Below, one piece after another: positions 7,679-15,569 of a DNA stretch of 37,015 bases. The stretch covers positions 1 through 37,015 of the forward strand of contig JAGAUD010000029.1 in assembly GCA_017620975.1 (NCBI GenBank), read 5' to 3'. Made by a program: the position numbers and the translations under genes. Source of the DNA: Lachnospiraceae bacterium. GTDB taxonomy: Bacteria > Bacillota_A > Clostridia > Lachnospirales > Lachnospiraceae. The notes under the pieces were generated by a model that saw only the letters and a program-made list of their open reading frames with translations, was not told the DNA's origin and searched no databases. Every line of letters begins with the position of its first letter. The stretch's first letter is position 1.

Positions 7679-8650
7679 CTATGCATTCAAATCATAATAC
7701 ATCCAAAGTACCGAGTAACGGTCTTTTAAATCTTTTGCATACCACAAGGCATCCTGAATCTTCTCTGTCCCGTACATCTGAACAAACTCTGCAATGTCAA
7801 GTACCACACTTCTTAAGTATTCCGTCAGTTTCTCAGAAGAAGGAACTTCACGCAGAACTTCCTTGATCTGCTCCCACTTTTCACGATACACAGGCAGGCG
7901 CTTCTGCTCATACCAGCCAATTTTATCCTGCAGCGCTATGACGCCGTCAGCAGCGGCGGTATAAACTCTTTTAATCTCTTTCTCCCACACTCCACGCTCC
8001 GGCTGTTTATGAGAAGCCGGGCACTCCATTCCAAGCAGCTCTTCTCTCATTTTCTGTGTATACACAGCAGAATAAGCTACGTCCGTACCGTGCATGAAAT
8101 AAGGCTTATCATTCATGATTCCTGTTACCTCGAAAAAGTGGGAAAGATGATGCTCACTTCCGGATGCCGGTCTGGAATTGCCCACGTAAGCCATAGCAAT
8201 ACCTACGCCCACAAGAGCCTCCATCAAGGTCTCGATAGCAGCTGCATCACGCTCAAGCAGCTTAGGGCCAAGATCCTTTGTCTTGCAGAGCATCTCATAA
8301 GTCAAATCATAGCTGCGCCTTTGGAAGCATAGCCGTCCATGGAAGGTGCTGTTGCCACAATGTAATAAGGAAGCTTGGCCTGATAGCTCACATACTTACA
8401 CAGATCCTGAATCACTCCGGAACCCACACCGATGATCAAGTCAGTCGCCTTCGTCAGCTTCTGTTCCATTTCACAGACAGCTTCCTCGTTAGGTACCAGC
8501 AGTCCTCACCAGAAGGATTTTCTGATAGCTTCCAAGAAGGGATGATACTTGTTCCACCGCGCCGGAACCAATCACTACCTTTTTGATACTACAGCTGTGG
8601 GTCATTCCACAGTCGCATTTTTTATCCTGAAGCATTTTATCAAAATCCAT
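7679..8650 (-). pseudogene. Glycerol-1-phosphate dehydrogenase (EgsA/AraM family), broken by two internal deletions
   Basis: The N-terminal piece (MDFDKMLQDKKCDCGMTHSC... to YQKILLV) starts at ATG 8650, then goes out of frame near 8500-8512. The middle piece continues in another frame (VPNEEAVCEME, LIIGVGSGVIQDLCKYVSY, ATAPSMDGYASKGAAMI) and meets a TGA near 8306. The last piece runs to 7679 (TYEMLCKTKDLG, SRPASGSEHHLSHFFE, MHGTDVAY). Compared with Bacillus AraM, roughly 35 residues are missing at the first break and about 65 at the second. The second loss removes the segment that carries the GFGDM-type metal-ligand Asp in this family. Each junction lies at a short similarity (CTTCTGGT/CTGCTGGT at the first), as expected for slippage deletions. 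Intact members reduce dihydroxyacetone phosphate to sn-glycerol-1-phosphate using NAD(P)H. Promoter and terminator remain, so the loss may be recent. Confidence 0.85.
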
Positions 8651-8696
8651 TTTCATACCTCTTTTCCATTTAGGCTTTACATTTCTTATAATTTGT

Positions 8697-8726
8697 ATTA
8701 TAAAAGAAATATGCAGTAATAAGCAA
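8697..8726 (-). promoter_or_regulatory. Promoter remaining upstream of the dehydrogenase pseudogene
   Basis: Read leftwards: TTGCTT (8726-8721), 18-nt spacer, TATAAT (8702-8697), about 45 nt before the start codon. Confidence 0.5.
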
Positions 8727-8761
8727 GCAATAATCAATCTCGCCTCCTAATGAATACCTGA

Positions 8762-9646
8762 TTAAAAAATAAAATGTTTCCTTTTTCTCCCCTTTTCTTT
8801 TCCGGACTTTTTCTTTGAAACAGCCTTATTGGCTGTTTCCTTATTTTCTGATGTTTTCCAGTTTTCTACCGATTCCCGGCTCTTTTCTTCTGCCTCTGCC
8901 TGTGATGTTGCCTTTTTTTCCTCCTTTGTCGCCTCCACACTTGTTTCCTCTTTTTCAGTTACAGATGTATGACCGGTTTCCTCCTCTTTTTTCTTACCGG
9001 ATGCCCTTCTTTCCATTTTCCCGCCCCGGCTCTTCTTCCGGAGCAGCTCATCCAATTTCTGATAATGATCTTCCTCCCGTTTTTCTCTCACTCGGTTACG
9101 TTCCTCTTCCCGCTCCTCCTGAACCCGGAATTGATAATCCAGCTCTTTTACAACACTTTCCTTGATTTCATGACACAACTCCCTGTTATTCTCCTGTAAA
9201 GTCTCACGGATGAGCTGCTGCAGCAGCCACTGGAGGCGCTTTGCTTTTTCCTCACGCTCATCCAAAGCAGCAGGATTAACCTCACGACTTCCGATAATCT
9301 GAATCGCCATACCTTGTACAGCCTCCGCTTTATCATCCTTTGTCTCCCCATTCTCCTTTGACGCTCTCTCGTTGCGATCCGTCTGACCGTTGATTTCCTC
9401 CTCTTCAGGTACCATTACATTCAATTTCCCGTCTTTTAAAATCATTTTAATAGCTTTCAATTGCAATCCCCCCTCTTTCATGCTTTTAATCTGCTTAAAC
9501 AGCTCTACATCATCTTCCGTGTAGTAACGGTGACCCAGTTCATTTCGTCTAATGGGCAGATGCAATTCCTCCTCCCAATAACGAAGTACGTGACTCTCCA
9601 CCTGAACCTCTTTTGCAGCATCTGAAATCATTAAATAGCGTTCCAT
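8762..9646 (-). CDS. MerR-type helix-turn-helix protein with long charged coiled coil
   Basis: This 294-residue protein starts after AGGAAGGGGAATTTT. Residues 1-70 form a MerR-like winged helix: SDAAKEVQVESHVLRYWEEE, then LGHRYYTEDDVELFKQIKSMKEGGLQLKAI. The rest is unlike effector-binding MerR domains. A Glu/Lys/Arg-rich region (about 130-215: QWLLQQLIRET, REEERNRVREKREEDHYQKLDELL) looks like a coiled coil. The tail is low-complexity and ends in basic KKKSGKEKGRKRKHFIF. The architecture recalls RacA-like DNA-anchoring proteins, which pair a MerR-type head with a coiled coil. It lies just downstream of dnaB but behind a terminator. A chromosome-organising or anchoring role is inferred; a plain transcription regulator is the alternative. 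Confidence 0.8.
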   Translation of the reverse strand: MERYLMISDAAKEVQVESHVLRYWEEELHLPIRRNELGHRYYTEDDVELFKQIKSMKEGGLQLKAIKMILKDGKLNVMVPEEEEINGQTDRNERASKENGETKDDKAEAVQGMAIQIIGSREVNPAALDEREEKAKRLQWLLQQLIRETLQENNRELCHEIKESVVKELDYQFRVQEEREEERNRVREKREEDHYQKLDELLRKKSRGGKMERRASGKKKEEETGHTSVTEKEETSVEATKEEKKATSQAEAEEKSRESVENWKTSENKETANKAVSKKKSGKEKGRKRKHFIF

Positions 9647-9756
9647 AAAATTCCCCTTCCTGTTTCGGTTTTACAGACCATACAGCCTGTGATTAGTTTA
9701 CTATCCGAAGCCTATCCGGTGCACCTTTCTCACGGATTCGCCCGGTTCTGACCGGA

Positions 9757-9792
9757 TACAAAAAGAGAACATACCGTCAGGCTGTTCTCTTT
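9757..9792 (-). terminator. Intrinsic terminator after dnaB
   Basis: Stem AAAGAGAACA / TGTTCTCTTT (9792-9783 with 9771-9762), followed leftwards by TTTTTG. It ends the gdpP-rplI-dnaB unit. Confidence 0.8.
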
Positions 9793-9815
9793 CGTAATTG
9801 ATATTGATCTGTATT

Positions 9816-11153
9816 TTATTTCTGCAGATTGGCAAATTTGGTGTACATAGGAAGCCATGCCAGTTCTACGGTACCGATAGGACCGTTTCTCTGCTTGGCT
9901 ATGATAATTTCTGCCACATCTTTTTTCTCTGTATCGTGATTATAATAATCATCTCGATAGATGAACATTACCACGTCGGCATCCTGCTCGATGGCCCCCG
10001 ACTCACGCAGGTCGGAAAGCATCGGGCGGTGGTCCGGTCTCTGTTCTACCGCACGACTCAACTGGGACAATGCCAGCACCGGTACGGAAAGTTCCCTTGC
10101 TACTGCTTTCAGGGATCTGGAAATATCGGATATTTCCTGCTGTCTGGAATCGGAACGACCGCTTCCTGTCATCAACTGAAGGTAGTCGATGATAATCATG
10201 GACAGGTTATGCTCCAACTTGAATTTACGGCATTTACTGCGAAGCTCCGAGATACTGATACCGGGAGTATCATCGATGATCAGGTTGGAACGACCGATGA
10301 CACCGGCACTTTCAATCAGCTTCTCCCACTCCTGGTCATTCAGCTGACCGGTTCTTAAGTGCTGGGCATCTACTCTGGACTCCAGGGAGAACATACGGTT
10401 TACCAGCTGTTCCTTACTCATTTCCAGACTGAAGATAGCTACCGTCTTATTCTGCTTAAATGCCACATGCTGGGCGATATTCAAAACAAACGCTGTCTTA
10501 CCCATGGAAGGACGGGCCGCAATCAATATCAAGTCTGACGGCTGCATACCCGCGGTACGGTAATCCAGATCGATGAAACCGGTAGGGATACCTGTCACAG
10601 CTCCCTTATTGCGAGAGGCTGATTCTATCTTGTCCATGGCATTCATAACTACCTGACGGATAGGAACAAAGTCGCCGGTGTTACGCTTTTGCACCAGTTG
10701 GAAGACTCTTTTTTCCGTGTCCTCCAGGATAAATTCCAGGCTTTCCTTCCCTGCATAACAAGTGTTGGCAATCTCTTCATTGAGCCTGATCAATTTGCGC
10801 AGCGTCGACTTCTCAGCCACGATATTGGCATAATATTTGATATTTGCTGAGGTAGGCACTGCCCGAATCAGTTCTCCGATAAATTCCAGACTGCTGACCT
10901 CCGGCGGAACTTCTTTTTCCCGCAGACGATTCTGCAGAGTGACAATGTCTACAGGACTTCCCTGGTCATTGAGTTCTACCATGGTCTCAAACAAAGTGCC
11001 GTATTGTTTATTATAAAAATCATCACCACTGATCAGTTCGGATGCAACCACGATGGCCTCACGGTCCATGAGCATGGAACCAATGACAGACTGCTCTGCC
11101 TCCAGGCTGTGGGGCAACACTCTTTTCAGTACTGCTTCTTCCATTGCAGGCAT
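9816..11153 (-). CDS. dnaB: Replicative DNA helicase
   Basis: This 445-residue protein has normal DnaB length. The N-terminal domain (about 10-110) begins LPHSLEAEQSVIGSMLMD and the linker lies around 150-180. A RecA-type C-terminal domain starts near TGIPTGFIDLDYRTAGMQPSDLILIAARPSMGKTA, with Walker A at about 212-221. The Walker B region is IIIDYLQLM. SREISDISRSLK-like, LSQLSRAVEQR, LRESGAIEQDAD and AKQRNGPIG blocks follow. It is the hexameric 5'-3' helicase of the replication fork. It lies 46 nt downstream of rplI, in the Firmicute order gdpP-rplI-dnaB, and is probably cotranscribed. Confidence 0.97.
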   Translation of the reverse strand: MPAMEEAVLKRVLPHSLEAEQSVIGSMLMDREAIVVASELISGDDFYNKQYGTLFETMVELNDQGSPVDIVTLQNRLREKEVPPEVSSLEFIGELIRAVPTSANIKYYANIVAEKSTLRKLIRLNEEIANTCYAGKESLEFILEDTEKRVFQLVQKRNTGDFVPIRQVVMNAMDKIESASRNKGAVTGIPTGFIDLDYRTAGMQPSDLILIAARPSMGKTAFVLNIAQHVAFKQNKTVAIFSLEMSKEQLVNRMFSLESRVDAQHLRTGQLNDQEWEKLIESAGVIGRSNLIIDDTPGISISELRSKCRKFKLEHNLSMIIIDYLQLMTGSGRSDSRQQEISDISRSLKAVARELSVPVLALSQLSRAVEQRPDHRPMLSDLRESGAIEQDADVVMFIYRDDYYNHDTEKKDVAEIIIAKQRNGPIGTVELAWLPMYTKFANLQK

Positions 11154-11199
11154 ACTAATCTTACCTTTCTAAAACAAAATCACTTTATGCCTCTGTTGC

Positions 11200-11646
11200 T
11201 TATGCCTCAGTTACCTTGACTGTGGTCTTAGCTGTTACCTTAGGATGCAGCTTGATTGCCACCTCATAGGACCCGAAATTCTTAAGTGCATCCTGCAGTA
11301 CGATCTTCTTTTTATCAATTTCAATGTTGTGCTGCTCTTTGAAAGCAGCTGCAATTTCTTTGGTAGATACAGAGCCGAAGGCCTTGCCGCCCTCTCCGGC
11401 TTTGATCTTTACTACGACCTGCTTTTCAGCCAGTACTTTCGCCAATTCCTGAGCCGCCTCAAGCTGCTCCTGAGCCTTCTTCTCTTCGTTGGCTTTCTGG
11501 AGCTTCAAGTCGTTCATGTTCCTGGCAGTAGCTTCCACACCGATTTTCTTCGGTAAAATATAGTTTCTTGCATATCCTTCGCTGGCTTCAATGATGTCAC
11601 CTTTCTTGCCCAGCTTTTTCTCGTCCTGTAATAATATAATTTTCAT
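11200..11646 (-). CDS. rplI: 50S ribosomal protein L9
   Basis: 148 residues. The N-terminal domain is MKIILLQDEKKLGKKGDIIEA followed by EGYARNYILPKKIG. A long connecting helix rich in Lys, Glu and Ala and a C-terminal domain ending in VTAKTTVKVTEA follow. The start at 11646 is chosen because it matches the invariant L9 N-terminus and follows AAAGGATG; the frame stays open further upstream but overlaps the end of gdpP. It binds 23S rRNA near the L1 stalk. It is the middle gene of the gdpP-rplI-dnaB unit. Confidence 0.97.
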   Translation of the reverse strand: MKIILLQDEKKLGKKGDIIEASEGYARNYILPKKIGVEATARNMNDLKLQKANEEKKAQEQLEAAQELAKVLAEKQVVVKIKAGEGGKAFGSVSTKEIAAAFKEQHNIEIDKKKIVLQDALKNFGSYEVAIKLHPKVTAKTTVKVTEA

Positions 11647-11698
11647 TTGTCTCATCCTTTCTTTTTCATACCAATGGCTGACGTGTGAACTGTAACGT

Positions 11699-13750
11699 CT
11701 ATATCTCTCCGTTTTCCAGCATATGGTCAATGGTGCGCTTCAGGATACCGATAGCTTCTGCCAACCCTGTTCCGTCCATCTGGCATGCCGCAATGTTCAT
11801 GTGGCCGCCACCTCCCATTCTTTCCATAATAATCTGAACGTTGACTTCATCTATGGAACGGGCGCTGACATAAATCTTGCCCTGGTAATCTGTCAGTACA
11901 AAGCTTGCCTTGATACCTTTAATGTTCAGCAGTTCATTGGCTGCCTGAGCTCCGATCACGGTAGGGCTGGGCAGGTCGTCTGCTGTACACACAGAAATTG
12001 CAAAGTACTGCTTGTATATCTCTGCCTGGCTGACTGCATCTGCTCTTGCCTTATACTCCGCAGCATCTTCGCGGAACAGCTTGCGCACTCTTGTCACATC
12101 TGCACCGCTTCGACGCAGGAAGGCAGCTGCTTCAAAGGTTCTCACACCGGTCTTACTTAAGAAATTATTGGTATCTATCATAATGCCGGAATACATACAG
12201 TCTGCTTCTTCCGTACGCATCTTGATATTATCATAAGTATACTGCAGAATCTCGGATACCATTTCGCAGGTTGAGGACGCATATGGCTCAACGTAAGATA
12301 ATGTAGCGTTCTCAATCGTTTCCGTTCCCTGTCTGTGATGGTCCAGTACCACAATGGATTTGCAGAATCGCAAAAGGTCCGGACACTCTGTAATAGAAGG
12401 CTTATTTACATCTACTACCACCAGAACTGCATTGCTTCCGGCTACTTCAATAGCCTGCTGGCTGCTAATGATCATGTCAGCATCATATTCCGGATTGTTG
12501 CGGAACAAATCAACCATAGGCTGTATGGACGTGGTCACATCATTTAATACAATATTGGTCTTACGTCCCAGAGCTTGTGCAATCCGGTAAATGCCTACCG
12601 CAGCGCCAAAACAATCTACATCCGGAATGCGATGTCCCATAACAATAACTCTGTCCTTGGAGGTAATGATTTCCCGCAAAGCATGGGCCTTCACACGAGC
12701 CTTTACACGGGTATTCTTCTCTTTCTGCTGGCTCTTTCCACCATAATAGGTAATGCTTTCCGGAGTCTTTAACACCGCCTGGTCACCGCCTCGTCCGAGT
12801 GCCAGGTCGATTGCATTACGGGCAAATTCGTAATTCTGGGCATAGCTGAGTCCGTCCATACCGATTCCGATACTTAATGTGACAGCCATCTCATTACCGA
12901 TATTGACAGTCTTAACCTCTTCCAGAAGGTCGAAACGTGTTTCCTGCAGCTGTGCCAGTGCTTTCTTACGCAAAATGATCAGGTACTTATCTTTCTCAAG
13001 CTTCTTACAGATACCATCCTGAGCAGATATGTACTTATTCACTTTTCGGTCAATCAGTGCAGTCAATAGGGATCTGCGAACCTCTTCTACACTATTGAGT
13101 GCCTCTTCATAGTTGTCCAGATAAATCATGCCCACTGCCAGGCTCTGGTCATCCACTTCCTGCAGCGCAATATGCAGAGCCGTCTCATCAAACAGATATA
13201 CTGCAATCAGGAAACCGTCATAGTCCCCTGCCTCTATCATATCACTGTGGTCTACGATTTCCCCTAAGGGAATCTTCCTGAACTTTGCTACATATTCATT
13301 TCCTTCATATTCCAGTTCATATTGCGCTTCATCCACACCGGAATCATCCGGGAGCCTGTCCCTTGTAATAGTGGGGAAAAGACCGGTAATGGATTTATTA
13401 TAGCCTTTCGGCTGATGAACCACATTCTCAAATGCAATGTTGGTCCAGATGACCTTTCCACTATCATCCAAAAGTGCATATGGAAGGTCAAGATCACGCA
13501 AAAGTTTTCTCTGAATCTGTCCATATTCCGTAGCAAAGCTGATCAGCTCGTTCATAATGACCGGCTTATTATAGAAGTACAGGGACAGCGTGATCGCAAA
13601 ATAAAAAATGACGAAGCAGGTTAAAATGATACCTGCACGGTAGTCTATCAGGTAAAGTGCTGCATTTACAAAACACAGGAGAATGCCGAGATAGATGCTG
13701 AAGTTAATGAAGGTCTTGATCCTTCCTTTTAGTTTGACGTGTTTCTTCAT
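11699..13750 (-). CDS. gdpP: Cyclic-di-AMP phosphodiesterase GdpP (PAS, degenerate GGDEF, DHH/DHHA1)
   Basis: 683 residues, close to the usual length of about 660. Two membrane helices lie at about 12-60, followed by a PAS-like segment (PYALLDDSGKVIWTN). A degenerate GGDEF domain (about 180-340) ends in VTLSIGIG and lacks GGDEF itself. The DHH domain has GHRIPDVDCFGAAVG (~375) and VVLDHHRQG (~468). The C-terminal DHHA1 part has MGGGGHMNIAACQ. The enzyme hydrolyses c-di-AMP at the membrane, controlling osmotic and wall homeostasis. All catalytic DHH motifs are intact. The ribosome site is AGAGGCGG. It leads the rplI-dnaB operon and is preceded by a leader of about 250 nt with strong secondary structure. 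Confidence 0.95.
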   Translation of the reverse strand: MKKHVKLKGRIKTFINFSIYLGILLCFVNAALYLIDYRAGIILTCFVIFYFAITLSLYFYNKPVIMNELISFATEYGQIQRKLLRDLDLPYALLDDSGKVIWTNIAFENVVHQPKGYNKSITGLFPTITRDRLPDDSGVDEAQYELEYEGNEYVAKFRKIPLGEIVDHSDMIEAGDYDGFLIAVYLFDETALHIALQEVDDQSLAVGMIYLDNYEEALNSVEEVRRSLLTALIDRKVNKYISAQDGICKKLEKDKYLIILRKKALAQLQETRFDLLEEVKTVNIGNEMAVTLSIGIGMDGLSYAQNYEFARNAIDLALGRGGDQAVLKTPESITYYGGKSQQKEKNTRVKARVKAHALREIITSKDRVIVMGHRIPDVDCFGAAVGIYRIAQALGRKTNIVLNDVTTSIQPMVDLFRNNPEYDADMIISSQQAIEVAGSNAVLVVVDVNKPSITECPDLLRFCKSIVVLDHHRQGTETIENATLSYVEPYASSTCEMVSEILQYTYDNIKMRTEEADCMYSGIMIDTNNFLSKTGVRTFEAAAFLRRSGADVTRVRKLFREDAAEYKARADAVSQAEIYKQYFAISVCTADDLPSPTVIGAQAANELLNIKGIKASFVLTDYQGKIYVSARSIDEVNVQIIMERMGGGGHMNIAACQMDGTGLAEAIGILKRTIDHMLENGEI

Positions 13751-13876
13751 GTAAGGCCGCCTCTCTGAAGAGTGTCGGAGGTTGTCCGATGTAGTGATTG
13801 GGTAGTACTGTGGGGGGATTGCCTTCTAATCAAAAGTTACCCGCAGGGGTGAATCTTTGGATTTTCGGCTACTCAC

Positions 13877-13995
13877 GGGCAGAACCCTGAGTGACCTTTT
13901 AGGCCACTCAGGGTCGCTTCGCTCGCCAAATGGTTAAATAGATTGGAGAGTATGCGAGCATCCTCTCCAATCTATTTAATCACTTGGCTCTGCCC
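13877..13995 (-). other. Structured RNA element in the gdpP leader
   Basis: Closing stem GGGCAGA (13877-13883) with TCTGCCC (13989-13995). It encloses a 17-bp perfect hairpin (13934-13950 with 13963-13979) and a second hairpin (CCCTGAGTG 13885-13893 with CACTCAGGG 13905-13913). The loop of the long hairpin (GCGAGC, 13954-13959) is complementary to the linker (GCTCGC, 13921-13926), so a pseudoknot is possible. It falls between a predicted promoter and gdpP. It is either a cis-regulatory RNA or a dispersed palindromic repeat; no known riboswitch consensus was recognised. Confidence 0.6.
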
Positions 13996-14004
13996 TTATC
14001 GAAC

Positions 14005-14013
14005 ATTATACCA
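14005..14013 (-). promoter_or_regulatory. Extended -10 promoter of the gdpP-rplI-dnaB operon
   Basis: Read leftwards: TGGTATAAT, a full extended -10 (TGnTATAAT). The -35 position (TAGCAA) is poor, as is common for extended -10 promoters. Transcription would start near 13998, right at the structured leader. Confidence 0.6.
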
Positions 14014-14390
14014 AATCTTACTCTACTTTGCTACCGTTTAATTTGTCAAAATGTAAAAAGTTATGTCTTGTTGTGAAATTTTTCTTATATTTTTACTTTA
14101 AAATTGGGGCGACGACCGCCCGGTTGGATTAATACATATGAATTTTGATTTATTGCTCAGCGGCCATTTGGCTATGGACCGGCATTCCCGTTAAATGCCT
14201 GAGCAGAGCAGTAACAATTTTGATTTTTCAGAAACTCCAGCAATATAAAAAAGATTGCACTTTGCCCGGAATTGTGTTAACCTGTTAATAAGCAAAGAAT
14301 TCAAATCTATTGTGATTATTTGAAGCTATACAAGATACTGATTGTTGATATGGTTAGCTATCACCGGAGCAGGTAACGAGGGAGGATAAC
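14014..14390. other. Gene-free region between divergent units
   Basis: AT-rich, with no ORF of note. It holds an imperfect hairpin (GCTCAG near 14155 with CTGAGC near 14200, interior CGGCCATTT / AAATGC). A TTGCAC (14255-14260) lies 17 nt before a weak TAACCT and may be a poor promoter for the genes at 14391-15428. Confidence 0.5.
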
Positions 14391-14474
14391 ATGTTCTCGG
14401 TAAATAATCACATCAAAATTCTAAGATTCTATTATGCCATGCGGCAAAGAACTCCTTGCTTAATTACCCAATAG
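14391..14474 (+). CDS. Possible 27-residue leader peptide or small protein
   Basis: ATG at 14391 follows GGGAGGATAAC, one of the best ribosome sites in the window, and opens a 27-codon frame (MFSVNNHIKILRFYY...). It stops at TAG 54 nt before the nuclease gene. No family is recognised. It could be a regulatory leader ORF or a chance frame; the ribosome site is the only support. Confidence 0.35.
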   Translation: MFSVNNHIKILRFYYAMRQRTPCLITQ

Positions 14475-14528
14475 TTACAATAGCAGGGAGTATAAAAGCT
14501 TCCTGCCACACAGAAAGGAAGCGAAAAG

Positions 14529-15428
14529 ATGGAAGAAAACCTGAAAATGCAGCAGGGAGAATTGGACATCCCCGAAAGCTGCGATGTAAATTTAAGCGAC
14601 TTTGCTTTATTTTTATCTGTCATGAAGGTCAAGGAAGCATATCAATGTACCTTGAGCATAGCCTTAGATGAGGCTGATTTGGAACTGGAAGAAGTAAAAG
14701 TAGAACAAGTCATCCTGAATAAGACCGGGAATCGTGCTATTCGTCTGGATGCCTGGGCATTAGATAAGAAGAACCGCCAGATCAATACGGAGATGCAGAA
14801 CAACACCGATTCAGACGATGTTAAGAAACGCTCCAGATTTTATCAAGGACTGATGGATACACCGATATTAAAAGCCGGAAAAGAGACACGATACAAGCAC
14901 CTGCCTGCCACAATCATTATTTTTATCACTCAGGCAGATATTTTCGGCAAAGACCTGGCATGTTATACTTTTACGGAACAATGCGAAGAGGTAGCCGGTC
15001 TCCATCTTGATGACGGTACAAAAAAGATTTTCCTGAACATGACCAGCAAAAACGGCAGACCCGAACTGGTGAGCCTTTTGCAGTACATGAGAGACACCCG
15101 CATGAATAATCCTGAAGTCAAGGTCAAGGATGAACGAATTGTGCGATTGGATGAGATTGTACAGGAAGTAAAGCAGTCGGAAGAATGGGAGGCTGTTAAA
15201 ATGAATTTGCTTGAGATTGGAGAAGCCCGTGGTGAAGCCCGCGGCGAAGAAAAAAAGTTAATAAGACAGGTTTGCAAGAAACTCAGTAAAGGAAAGGCTC
15301 CGGATGTAATTGCAGAGGAATTGGAAGAAGATTTAGCGGTCATCGCAAAAATCTGCGAAGCAGCAAGCGAATTTGCACCGGAATATGATTGTGATAAGGT
15401 ATATGAAAAATTGCATTTTTCCAAGTAA
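14529..15428 (+). CDS. Rpn family PD-(D/E)XK nuclease / putative transposase
   Basis: This 299-residue protein follows AAAGGAAGCGAAAAG. Residues 20-45 have the family's usual DFALFLSVMK-like helix. The nuclease core is RLDAWALDKKNRQINTEMQ, giving Asp74 and the ExQ pair Glu88/Gln90 of the PDDEXK_2 group. Then come a QGLMDTPILKAG segment, a second strand (ATIIIFITQADIFG) and YTFTEQCEE. The C-terminus carries a short GEARGEARGEEKK repeat and a helical end. Such proteins (Rpn/YhgA-like) are annotated as transposases; E. coli Rpn members promote recA-independent recombination. No inverted repeats or target duplication were seen around it, so it is treated as a resident gene, not a complete insertion element. 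Confidence 0.85.
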   Translation: MEENLKMQQGELDIPESCDVNLSDFALFLSVMKVKEAYQCTLSIALDEADLELEEVKVEQVILNKTGNRAIRLDAWALDKKNRQINTEMQNNTDSDDVKKRSRFYQGLMDTPILKAGKETRYKHLPATIIIFITQADIFGKDLACYTFTEQCEEVAGLHLDDGTKKIFLNMTSKNGRPELVSLLQYMRDTRMNNPEVKVKDERIVRLDEIVQEVKQSEEWEAVKMNLLEIGEARGEARGEEKKLIRQVCKKLSKGKAPDVIAEELEEDLAVIAKICEAASEFAPEYDCDKVYEKLHFSK

Positions 15429-15465
15429 CTTCAGTTTCCTTCAGGCAACATTTCATCCGGGCATT

Positions 15466-15504
15466 GCTTAAGAGTGAGACCTTTTTCAGATCTCACTCTT
15501 AAGC
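15466..15504 (+). terminator. Hairpin after the Rpn-type gene
   Basis: Perfect 14-bp stem (GCTTAAGAGTGAGA with TCTCACTCTTAAGC) and an 11-nt loop. There is no T-run directly after it. It lies between converging genes. Confidence 0.6.
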
Positions 15505-15507
15505 AGG

Positions 15508-15528
15508 AGGCTGCCGGACCGGCAGCCT
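15508..15528. terminator. GC-rich palindrome at the end of the oxidoreductase/epimerase operon
   Basis: AGGCTGCCGG / CCGGCAGCCT around a single A. It sits between the converging Rpn-type gene and the leftward catabolic operon and is a likely transcription barrier for either side. Confidence 0.5.
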
Positions 15529-15569
15529 CTCTATGTTCTATTTCTTTATTCTACTTCTTTTTCAACTGA

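Noticed and set aside
11647..11730. Longer start for ribosomal protein L9 at 11730
   Set aside because: It would overlap gdpP and add 28 residues ahead of the invariant MKIILLQD start, which has its own ribosome site.
13751..14000. A known c-di-AMP (ydaO-type) riboswitch before gdpP
   Set aside because: Strong pairing is present, but the conserved sequence blocks of that riboswitch class were not recognisable by eye, so the element is reported without a class name.
14529..15428. A complete insertion sequence around the Rpn-type gene
   Set aside because: No terminal inverted repeats or target duplication were found flanking the gene; the nearby palindromes look like terminators.
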